Assembly: GCA_958298945.1 (NCBI GenBank)
Contig: OY282606.1
Coordinates: 86,869,696-86,933,695, forward strand
DNA: 64,000 nt
Source of the DNA: Atherix ibis
Lineage: Eukaryota; Arthropoda; Insecta; Diptera; Athericidae
Direction of reading: 5' to 3'
Shown here piece by piece: positions 54,371 through 64,000 of this stretch (its first letter is position 1; the number at the start of each line of letters is the position of its first letter). The notes under the pieces are model-generated. The model did not search any database, had not been told where the DNA came from, and saw nothing but the letters and a program-made list of their open reading frames with translations. The translations under genes and the position numbers were made by a program.

Positions 54371-57116
54371 AAAAATTGTTATGTAGTTTGTCTCAATGGT
54401 GTCATTTTAGAAAAATTATATATACAATAGTAAATATTAAAATCAATAAGTTGAGATCACCAAAAATTGGTTGTTATAATATTATCGGACTCAGAGTTGA
54501 CGGTAATAGTATCTACTTATTTATTCACAAAGAAATGATAAATTCAGACCAAAATTCACACCAAACAAGTACTTCCTTTTGGATATAATAAATTTTTGAC
54601 AGTTACTATGAAAATAGATTTTTGAAACTTCATATATAAAAATTTTACTTATTAACATATCCACCAAACGAAGAAAAGCCTAATCACTGAAGAAACTGTT
54701 TTGCCGAAATTTGGCCACTGCCAAAATCAAAACTTTTATAGAAAACTGTTACAATTTAAAATTTTTATTAATTTAACATTTCTTATTATAAAAATGGTAG
54801 ACTATAATCTATATAAATTAGTTCTTATTTAGTATATTTAATTGATATTTATAAAATGATCGTGCTTCTATTTAAAAATTACAAAATGGATAATTCTTTA
54901 TCAAATACGAAATAGAGTGCAGTTGATAAATATCTTTTCAAATATACATGAAAAAAGAATTTTGTAATTGAATAAAAATGTAAGATAATTATAAGCATAT
55001 AAATATAGTTCTCATAAAAAAAATGGCAATGGTGGACGAAAAGGACCTATTTTGGAAGGTATAGGAAAAAATCAACCTGTTCACAAAAATTTTTAGCTTC
55101 TAATAAATCAATTTTTTTTTTATTTATTATTTGAAAATAATTGATTACTAAAAATATTTTACAAATTCTTATTACTTACAGTCAAATATAATTTATATCC
55201 TATAAATTAAAAATTGAATATTATTATTTGAAGTTTTAAGAAAGCGCATCAATTATTATCCAGAATATTCTACTCTGCAAAATACAAAACAGTACAAAAC
55301 CGATGGCATTTCATTACATTGTCCAGAAGATGATTTATATTTGTGGTTGTATGCAAAATATGTATGTGTGTAAAAATATTATTATAAAGAAACACATTTT
55401 TATAGTATTAAAAAAAAAAAAAGAATAAATAAAAATTGTCCACGAGTAATAGTCGAAAATGCACCCATTAGCCTTAATTGATCAGTCCATGAGCGTTCAC
55501 ATCTCAACAGCATTCATACAGATTTATTTATTGTGCCACTGTTTGGCTTAATGGCACACAAGGTCTGTATACTATTCCGGATTGGGCAACATCTCAACTG
55601 TGCCGATATAATGCGGTGCTACACACACTGACCATTACAAGCAAACCAATTATAGGCAGTGTGGGTATTTGGAGACTTAATCACATTTGCAACCTCACAC
55701 CACTATGGTCAGGAGGAGCAAACAGTTTAATTTGGAAATAGCAGAAGTTACATATACCAACCCTTAATGAGTGGTTTTTGGGGTAGAATCATTTCCCGCA
55801 ACAACAATTCCAAATCAATCAAACCCTATTTTTCATGCGCCCAAAATACTTCTGGCAAAAAACACTCTTCTTGAAAGTTTGTTTAAACTTACCTGCCACC
55901 TCGAAAGTTTTTCTTCTTCTTTATGTTCGTTTTAAGCATTTATCTTGTTTGTCTCTTTAAAAATGTATCAATTCTTGTAACATTTCAAAATGTCAACATC
56001 ATCATCATCGTAATCCATCGAAATTATTAAATTAATCCATTTCATAAGAAGCAAAATAAATAGGTCACCGAATTCAATGAAAATTTTCTCAGTACTGACA
56101 TTATCCTCAATTCAATTTATTTTATTCAATTTTGCTTCTATTTTATGCAGATTTAATGTTATTGTTTAAATTATGTACTATGGTAAAATTGCTTCAGGTT
56201 AACAACAATCCCAAAAAACATTCAGGTCAAACTCATTTTGATAAATCATTTATAAATATTGATTCGTAAATGCTTTTTCTTATTAAATATTTACAAGTGG
56301 TAATGGTACACATTTTACCAGATAACAAATATTCATCAAATTATAAATAAATCAAATTTTTAACAAAATCATACATAATAAAAAAATACTTTATGTTATT
56401 AGTTTTTCATCAATTTTATTTATTAACAAAAATATTTGCACAGAATTTATAAAAATATAATTTTTTCTTTAAATTTAAAAATTTTCGTAGAAATTTTTCT
56501 TTAATATTTTTTAATAGAAAATTATTTTTTTTTTAAATAAAAAATATTTTTATTGTTACAGAAAATATCCAATATTTCAAATAAATGTTTTTTTTAAAAA
56601 AATTATTTTTTTATTTACTATGTCTGCGTAGAATATTACTCCCTGTCACACAGCCGTTCATGACATAGTTTGACGTTTTACAGTATTTTAATTATTTAAC
56701 TGAAAATTTCGTTTGAAAATTATAAATAATTAAAACACGTTAAAACTAATAATATGAACAGAAATAATATAAACGAATTAGCTCTTCTACTTGCCGCTGC
56801 AGAAATAGTATGAGAATATGGCGCTGAAGTAAGAAAAAGTATCAGATTTACCAGATACCAGGTTCATGTATAGGGAAACCACGAAAACATTCGTGGTATC
56901 GATACCAGGAATATTCATCGAATACCGGCTTTTTCAACTGGTATTTAGGTGGTATTAGTTGACATATACATGATATTCAATGTGGTAGTGATTTTTTTAC
57001 TAAATATATTTTTTTAGGGTTTTTGAATTTTTTTAGAAATTATTGCAGCACTAAAAATATCCTTTTAAAGCCTCATTAGAATTTTAAAGAATATCGAAAT
57101 TTCTATAGAATTATCT
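54371..57116. other. Non-coding DNA, no gene identified
   Basis: A+T-rich, with less A+T-rich patches at 55440-55760 and 56630-56960. A 70-codon frame at 54376 lacks motifs. Nothing recognisable. Confidence 0.5.
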
Positions 57117-57169
57117 TATTTTATGATTCGAAAAGTACAGCACTCTTGTTAGATAGTTTTTTTAATATA

Positions 57170-58480
57170 CGAGGTCTGTTCAAAAAGTATCGCGAATTTT
57201 GTGTTTTTTCAAAAATTATTTATTTATTCATGAATATCTATTTTGGCCCCTTCAAAGTAATTCACACCAGATAAAATACACTTGTTCCAATGTTTTCTCC
57301 AATCCTCGAAGCACTACAAAAAATCATTTTTTGTGATCTTGTTCAGCTCCTCCTTCGATGCCGTCTTTATCTCCTGAATCGTAGCGTAGCGTCGTCCTTT
57401 CATTTTGGCTCTTCAGTTTCGGGACCAAGGAAAAGTCACATGGGGCCAGATCTGGGGAATATGGTAGCTGTGGCATTATTAGTGTCTTGTTTTTGGCCAA
57501 AAATTCGCGCACAAGCAACGATGCGTAAGCAGGGGCGTTATCATGGCGCAAAAGCCAATTTTTGTTCTTCCACAAATCTGGGCATTTCTTGCGGATTGCT
57601 TCATGCAACTTGCACATAACTTGCAGGTTATATTCTTTATTGACCGTTCTACCCTGTGGCAAGATTTCGTAATGCACCACGCTCTTGCAATCGATGAAAA
57701 CTGTAAGTAAAACCTTGGCATTCAACCGAACTTGGCGCGCTTTTTTCCGTCTTGGCACATGCGGAAGAGTCCATTGGGATGATTGAGTTTTGGTTTCCAT
57801 GTCATAACTATAAAGCCATGATTCGTCACCAGTTATGAACCTCTGGAGCAAATTTGGGTCATCGCGGACAGAGTCCAACAACTCCTTAGCAATGTTAATG
57901 CGATGCTACTCGTATTTTTTATCGAAATTGAGCAATTTTGGTATGATTTTCGCGGCAACCCGTCTCACGTCAAATCATTGGTAAAAATCGAATGGCACTA
58001 GCCAATCGATATGTTTAAGTCCTCAGCAACTTCTATAACGGTGATTCAACGATTGGTTAATACTATTTTCTTCACTTCATCAATATTTTCGTCTGTTGTT
58101 GACGTGCTCGGGCGTCGTTCACATCTTCTCGGCCCTCTGAGAACATTTTTTACCACCGATAAACGTTGCTTCGGTCCAAGGTAGCTTCACCATATGCCAC
58201 AATCAACATTCGGAATGCGTCCGCACAATTAATTTTGTTTTTCACACAAAATTTGATACAGTTGCTTTGATCCATTTTTTTAAATGGACAAAAATCGAAG
58301 ACGAGCCAAAACACGTGCAAGCAAAGCAGCTGTCAAAAATTAACTGAACATTCAAAATGGCCAAACTAGTCGGCATAAGTGAGAGACATGAGTACCAACA
58401 TAACGCCACAAAAAATCGAAAATCTATAATACGTAGCCCGCGGAAATTCAAAATTCGCGATTCTTTTTGAACATACCTCG
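57170..58480 (-). mobile_element. Mariner element inserted in a repeat
   Basis: 1311 bases between TA flanks. Ends cgaggtctgttcaaaaagta and, at the right, ...acatacctcg (one mismatch). Same family as 35471-36678 and the hybrid at 25399. Flanking sequence on both sides aligns with the uninterrupted stretch at 46638-46740. Confidence 0.92.
57250..58278 (-). pseudogene. DD34D mariner transposase, C-terminal part open
   Basis: Starts near 58278 (MDQSNCIKFCVKN). The N-terminal half is broken by stops and a small deletion in the GRPSTSTT linker. From 57881 to 57324 one frame of 185 codons is open: FITGDESWLYSYDMETKT (first Asp), KVLLTVFIDCKSVVHYEILP, KKCPDLWKNKNWLLRHDNAP (second Asp), YSPDLAPCDFSL (third Asp; 34 residues between). 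After KLKSQNERTTLRYDSG the frame is shifted relative to the family (normally MKGRR.ATIEEIK). All catalytic Asp are retained. Confidence 0.88.
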
Positions 58481-58484
58481 TATA

Positions 58485-59365
58485 TATTATTTAATAAAAT
58501 AAAATTAGCTTAAAGTTTGGCATTTTATATATCGCAGAAACAAAATGCTTATTGCAAAAAAAATATAGGCTCAAAGTTGTCAAATAGGCTCAAAGTTGTT
58601 GCGGTGCAGCTATAGCCTTTGAATTTGGTTTCAGAGACCTTACAATGAAATAGGTGACAAAATTGTTAATAAAATTTTGTTGAAAATTAATTAAATTGTC
58701 GTGCGACTGTAACTTACAAAGAGTAGCAGAAAATTAATGAGACTGGTTATTTATTTTTCAATAATTTTAAGCAGTGCTTCAAGGCCTAAACTGGAATTGA
58801 ATTCAGTTTCTTTGGATGCTATCGACGGTACCAAGATGACGTCTTTGCAAATATTTTTTGATCTTGGGAAATAAGAAATAATCATGCTACAAAAGAAAAA
58901 GGAGGGGGTGGGGGAGGGGGATTTGTTAGCGAACTACTGCAATACTTCTTTCCTTTACAAATCTTCTTGATGGAGATGACCAAGTGGAAAGGAGTACCCA
59001 TATTCTGAGCCTTTCAATGACGTCTTTATAAGAATCTTGGTCTACAGATTGTTCTGGAGTTTTATTAGTTTTCAATATTAAACATGTCCCTGAGCGAGAA
59101 TTGTCTTCCACCGCTTCACAAGTCTTCAAAAATTCCTTATGCCATCAAGAAGCTTGTGCTCTTCTTTATATAAGAAAACTCTCTGCCACAAATTAACAAA
59201 AGTCTACAAAGAAAAATTAAAAAAAAGGAAATTTAAAAGTTATTTAAACATCTCCAAATAGTCCTTATGCTACCAAGAAGCTTGTGCTCTTCATAAAAAA
59301 ATATTCCCCAGATTCTTATTGTAACTGTTCCTGAGTTAAACTCGAGGATTCACCATGCATTGCAT
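58485..59365. other. Non-coding DNA with short duplications
   Basis: No gene recognised. ATAGGCTCAAAGTTGT occurs twice near 58566-58600, and a roughly 40-base unit with AAGAAGCTTGTGCTCTTC occurs at about 59145 and 59276. A G-rich run lies near 58900-58920. Confidence 0.5.
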
Positions 59366-59370
59366 AAGAT

Positions 59371-60290
59371 ATGATGACGCAGCATTGCACCAAACTTTTC
59401 TATTCCATTTTTCGTAAAGCGTCGAACTTTTTGGCTGCAGAGCCCGCGCACTATATTGTGGAATCTTTCCTTCCATATTACGAGGAGCTGTGGGCCATCA
59501 AAACGGCAATTGAAATTGCGACCAATATTCCCAGCCAACAAAGCGTTATTATTTTTAGCAACAGCCTTGTCGCTCTTAAAGCCATTTACGACCTATCGAC
59601 TGACCCAGTACTTGGCGCAATTTGTCACAGCTTACTTAGCAATAGGAGTGTTATGGTGCAATGGGTGCCGGGCATGTGGGAATTGTGGGTAAAGGAAGTG
59701 CTGAAAAGTTGGCTGGAGAAAAACTCCGTTGAGCAGTAATCACAGTCATTCCCAATCTGTCTCGGTTACTAACAGAAGGCACATCCGCAGACAAATAGCG
59801 ACACATTTTTGTCGACTCATTGGACAACCACCACTAAACCAGTCTATTCATCATCTATACCGAAATTGTGGGCGCGGAACCTCCTCAGAATCCGGGATTG
59901 GACATACTGCTCTTACTCGTAACTTCCTTTTTGGTAACACCAATCGTCCCTTATGCCAATCCTATGGCACCCATTTCTCTATCATCCATATTCTACAGGA
60001 ATGCCACATAACCAAGAATTACTCCGCGAGCAGGATTCCTCCCATTATGGAGCTCCTAGACCCAACAATTCCATTCAATAGTCCCCTATTTAAACTTCTA
60101 GAACATACTAATCTGCTCCACAAAATATAACAAAATTTTTAATATTCTATACTATTGTACTAAGCACAAACCAGTCTCTCTCAGATAACTTCCCACATGT
60201 ACTAGGAAGTCGGCAAATGGCCTCACGGTCATAGCTCTATGACGTGGCCCCTGGCACATGTCTAATGGACCTTACAAACAACAACAACAT
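59371..60290 (+). pseudogene. I-like non-LTR retrotransposon 3' part (RNase H)
   Basis: RNase H domain followed by the C-terminus. Block ELWAIKTAIEIA carries the usual Glu; SVIIFSNSLVALKAI has Asn where the catalytic Asp is expected; VQWVPG is followed by a frameshift, after which HVGIVGKGSAEKLA continues. Second frame (59729-60130): GHTALTRNFLF, C.SYGTHFSIIHILQEC, like the HIL.EC zinc motif after RNase H, and a stop at 60128. A 3' tail with ACAAACAACAACAAC closes it near 60290. Reverse transcriptase is missing. Clade assignment (I group, including I, LOA or Outcast) is tentative. Confidence 0.75.
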
Positions 60291-60309
60291 TTTTCGTAAC
60301 GTATATATA

Positions 60310-61591
60310 GGGTTTTTCCATAAGAGTAATATGATTTCTAAGTGACGTTTCGGCCATATGTAATATGTCATGATCTGTTTTTTTTTCCATTGTATTCAGT
60401 GTTGTTTACAATTTTATTCTGAAAAGATATACGGAAAAAAAATGTTTACAAATTATTCAATTTTATTATCAAAATAATCATTCTCCAATTGCAACTTTTC
60501 GTGCGATAATCGTCCAACTGTGCGCGCTATTCTTCGAATTGTTTAAAATTTCGAGCGTACATTTTCTTTACATAATGTTCACATAAAGTGCCAATAAGAC
60601 AAAGAACCGCTCGAAGTAATGAAAATATTCCTGCCGTTCAGGCAAGTGTTGCTGAAGACCGCAATTTGTCGATTCCAAAACGTTCTCAAGAATTGGGACT
60701 GTCTCAAACCACAACCTGGCGGATTTTGAGAAAGTATTTGGGCTTGCATCCGCATAAAATTGTTACCACTCAAGAACTGAAGCCATTGGACCACCGTAAA
60801 CGTCGTGAATTTGCTGATTCTGTCTTGGAACAACTTGAAAACGAGAAGGATTTTTATTAAGAAAATCATCTTTTCCGATGAGGCTCTCTTTCATCTGAGT
60901 GGTGCGGTAAATAAACAAGACTGTCGATTCTGGTGCGAAGAATATCCACAAATTATTCATGAACACCCATTACATTCACCTAAATTGACAGTTTGGTGTG
61001 GTTTATGGTCTGGTAGGATCATCGGTCCGTACTTCTTTCGAAATGAAGCTGGTAACATCGTTACTGTCAATGGAGAGCAGTATAGATCGATGATAACCAA
61101 CTTTTTGTGGCCAAAATTGGAAGAAGTTGATCTTGACAACATCTGGTTCCAACAAGACGGGGCTACGTGCCACACAGCATGCGCAACCACCGAATTATTG
61201 CGAGAAAAGTTTGGAGATTCGATTATTTCAAGAAATTGTGACATTGAATGGCCTCCAAGAAGTTTTGATTTAACACCATTCGACTATTTCTTGTGGGGTT
61301 ATTTGAAGTCATTGGTCTTCAGCAATAAAGCAGACTCTCTTCAAGCTTTAGAAGTCAATATTGAACGTGCTATTCATGACATACGACTTGACTTAGTGGA
61401 AAAAGTGCTCGAAAATTGGGTTCATCGAATTCGTTCCTGAAAAAGAAGTCGTGGAGGCCATTTGAATGACGTTTTATTCAGAACTTAATTGTATCGATTA
61501 TACTTCACATTAAATAAAAAACATTTGAATTTCCTTAACAATTAGTGTGTTTTTTTTGGAAAGAAATTTTATTACGCCTATTGAAAAACCC
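60310..61591 (+). mobile_element. Rosa-type (DD41D) mariner, full length, inactive
   Basis: 1282 bases between TA flanks. Left end gggtttttccataagagtaa; right end, reversed, gggtttttcaataggcgtaa. It inserted only about 20 bases downstream of the I-like tail. A different rosa lineage from the 18.7 kb one (end sequences and protein differ). Confidence 0.93.
60441..61440 (+). pseudogene. DD41D mariner transposase, frameshifted
   Basis: N-terminus decayed: QIIQFYYQNNHSPIATFRA near 60457 is the start of the first helix-turn-helix, then frameshifts. 60588-60860 is open (NENIPAVQASVAEDRN, LGLSQTTTWRILRKYL as second helix-turn-helix, HPHKIVTTQEL). A one-base shift near 60858, just before KKIIFSDEALFHL, breaks the frame. 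From there to the stop at 61438 the catalytic domain is open: first Asp in FSDEALFH, LTVWCGLWSGRIIGPYFF, second Asp in FQQDGATCH, then IEWPPRSFDL and TPFDYFLW with the third Asp, 41 residues on. The C-terminus ENWVHRIRS looks complete. Confidence 0.92.
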
Positions 61592-64000
61592 TATATAATG
61601 TCGCGTAGTAATCGGACGAGATTGCGTCTAGCTGGGACTAACGCTTTTTAGAGTGAAAGTCCGCAGGGTTGCAAGATGGCTGGTAATGGTACCAGTCTCA
61701 TTACTCTACTTTGTAGACAAAAATTATTAAATAAATTTCCTCTGACATTAACCGTTATTAACCTTACAAACAAATAATAAACCGAGACTAAAAATTCAAA
61801 AAGTAAAAAAAACAAGGATAATTTGAACATTCCTTAATAATTAGTCTGCAATTAATAATGTTCTTCTCTTGCCCATTTTGAAGTTCAACTGAAAATAATC
61901 GTCTGCTCTTTATAATCACTGAAGATAAAAAAAAATTAGTGCATTTCTACCTTTTTCTGTTTGTTTACACCCACTTCATTGATACTCGGCTATGTTTATT
62001 GTAATAAGCTGTAAGTGAGTATGCGCATTTGTGTATATACAATAATATCCGATTAAAGCCGAGTGCATTGAGTTTCCTCTGTCTAGACTGGAGACAAACA
62101 ACCAGAAAAAGTGCATTGTCCAAAAACAAGATGCGTCAGTCTTGTTTGGAAACCAGCAACGTTGCAGAAACAAAGTCGGTTGACATAACAAACGCTGACA
62201 CTGTATTTAACAAGAAACGCAATTGCAGTGGTATGTGTTTATATTGTAAATAAGCTTGTTGCTGTAGGACCATGCATATAGAATGACCTTATAACGGGAA
62301 AAGGTATGAACAAAAAAAAAAAAAAAAGCCTCTAGTAACGGTGAGATTTTTTGTGGGCTTATCTATACAATATTTGCACTGTTATCGGGATTTTATTTTT
62401 TATTACTTTTAAAATGGTTAATTTAATCGTTTTTAATATGATTGCACACAGCTTTCTTATCAATATAATGCAATGTTTTTTATATCTAATTTTGATGCAT
62501 TATTGGATAGGGGGGATTTCCAAAGAAATCAAATGAAAATTTCACGTTTGCGTTTATGAATGACACGTCGTCGACTTTTGAGAGTTTGCTTGAAAACTTG
62601 AAACTTTGGCACTTTAATTCTGCTTTAATTTGAATTTTGAACTGATAATTTTTCAAACATTTCTCTAATAAAGAAGAAAAATCAGAAAAAAAACACGACG
62701 ACCATTAATTATTATGGGGAGAATATTTTTTACATTGAATGAATGCTTTCCATCATGTTTTAATGTATGCATACAGTCGATGGTTTTATAATAAATAAAA
62801 AGGATAAAATATGATGTATCTGCTCTTTGGATGAGTCTTGATTTCACGCCTTCTGTGATCCGTCCATCTAAACATGCGTTCAAGTGTGATGATGCACTAT
62901 AATACACTATTCTATACATTTTGCAATCTTTTCGAAAAGAGACGCATAATTTATTCACACCATTTGACACTGAATGCCACTCAACATATCCGATTAGAAG
63001 GATGCACTGAAAGCAGTTGTCGATTTTATTATTTATCCTTCAGCAATAGCATATTATTATATTTTTTTTTTATATGATATATAAGAATAAAGCTACACAC
63101 ATACATAAGTGAATATATGTACGAATTTTTCCTCAGTAGAATGAAGGATAACATTCATCTTTTATTATATTTATAGAATATTTTTTTTGCTATCATATGT
63201 TTTTGCATCAGAAATTCATATACGTATAAATATTATATTGTATATATTTTCTTAAATTTTTATTTTTTATTTTGATCATCATCCAGATTATTGTACCAAT
63301 GGAACGTCCTATTCCATATTGAAGAGTATTCCTACTTAACGGAAGCCCACCATTTCGTCGATGGCAAGAAACGAGCAAAATTCTTGCAAAATCTCATTAT
63401 TCTCTGTACTTGTATGCATGCAAAGTTGGCATTTTTTTCTATTCTTTTTTTTTTTGTTTCCATGAAAAACCCCAATGTTCCTCTGCCGATTTTTAATCTA
63501 GCTTAATTGCTGCTTTCACACTCTCTTCACGAACAATGAAATTTTCTTTTCACTTTTTCCAATTTTTTTACTCTCTAGCTATAAGATTAAAATGAGATTA
63601 ATTTTTATAAAATTAAAAAAAAAAAACTATACATACTCCCTGGCACATACTGACAAAAGTCTAAAAAAAAAAACATTAAAAGAAAATGAAATTAAAAAGG
63701 TGTTAAAACAACTTCATTTTTCCACGTACATCAATTTTCCATAGAGAATATTTTAAATTCTTGTGCAATTAATTTTCTTGCAATAAATGAGAGGAAGTTT
63801 TTTTGCAGAATTTTTTTTTTTTACAAAAAAAACAGTATTAAATAAATAAAAAATTGGCACGTAGAAGATCTGAATCAGATACGAACATACTCGTTCGTGC
63901 TCATCTTCTAAAATTGAATAGAATAAACTCGATAAAATTGACGCCATTTTATGATAATCTTTGATGCATTTGTAAGGAAAAAATTGTACTATTTCGCAAC
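61592..64000. other. Non-coding A+T-rich DNA to the end
   Basis: No gene recognised. Short frames (for example 62029 plus, 74 codons; 62665 minus, 101 codons) carry no known motif. Near 61990-62260 the sequence is less A+T-rich and may be untranslated exon or old repeat. Confidence 0.5.

Noticed and set aside
59371..60130. A host RNase H gene
   Set aside because: The order RNase H, then zinc motif HIL.EC, then a repetitive tail is that of non-LTR retrotransposons, and the domain is frameshifted.

Overview
The window looks like transposon-rich, intron or intergenic DNA of an insect, most likely a dipteran. It is strongly A+T-rich and contains no host gene that I can recognise. Almost everything readable is broken transposable element. 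The host guess rests on element types: several mariners of the rosa type (41 residues between the second and third catalytic Asp, a group first described from tephritid flies), plus Jockey-clade, R1-clade and I-like non-LTR retrotransposons. It is an inference; no host gene confirms it.

Layout: 0-9 kb holds old Jockey fragments, a mariner relic, a nested non-autonomous inverted-repeat element and a complete but dead mariner (5.27-6.54 kb). 9-13.9 kb is very A+T-rich with a diverged tandem duplication. 13.9-16.5 kb is a Jockey element with most of its endonuclease and reverse transcriptase. 17.7-21.7 kb holds rosa-type mariner sequence and a Jockey relic whose 3' end is repeated three times in tandem. 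25.4-31 kb has four mariner segments, including two related irritans-type copies in opposite orientation, one inserted at the edge of an older irritans relic.

32.9-36.7 kb carries an R1-clade element, a Jockey relic and a mariner, and 38.4-41.4 kb another mariner and R1-clade relic. 43.26-44.4 kb is a minisatellite with a hairpin in nearly every unit. 45-47.5 kb is mostly unassigned and includes one small ORF with a signal-peptide-like start. 47.5-50.8 kb holds a second copy of the 38 kb mariner and a second copy of the 14 kb Jockey. 51.5-54 kb is a third Jockey, split by an R1-clade insertion with a 13-bp target duplication. 57.2-61.6 kb has another mariner, an I-like relic and a near-complete rosa-type mariner. 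The rest shows no gene.

No element here is intact: every transposase and reverse transcriptase carries stops, frameshifts or deletions. The lesions are informative, however. They show nesting order, TA target duplications, an unoccupied homologue of one insertion site, a premature stop shared by two copies, and local amplification of retrotransposon 3' ends. I found no tRNA, rRNA, CRISPR array or host operon, and nothing that amounts to a new functional system. The best leads are the hairpin minisatellite, the tandem Jockey 3' ends and the head-to-head mariner.
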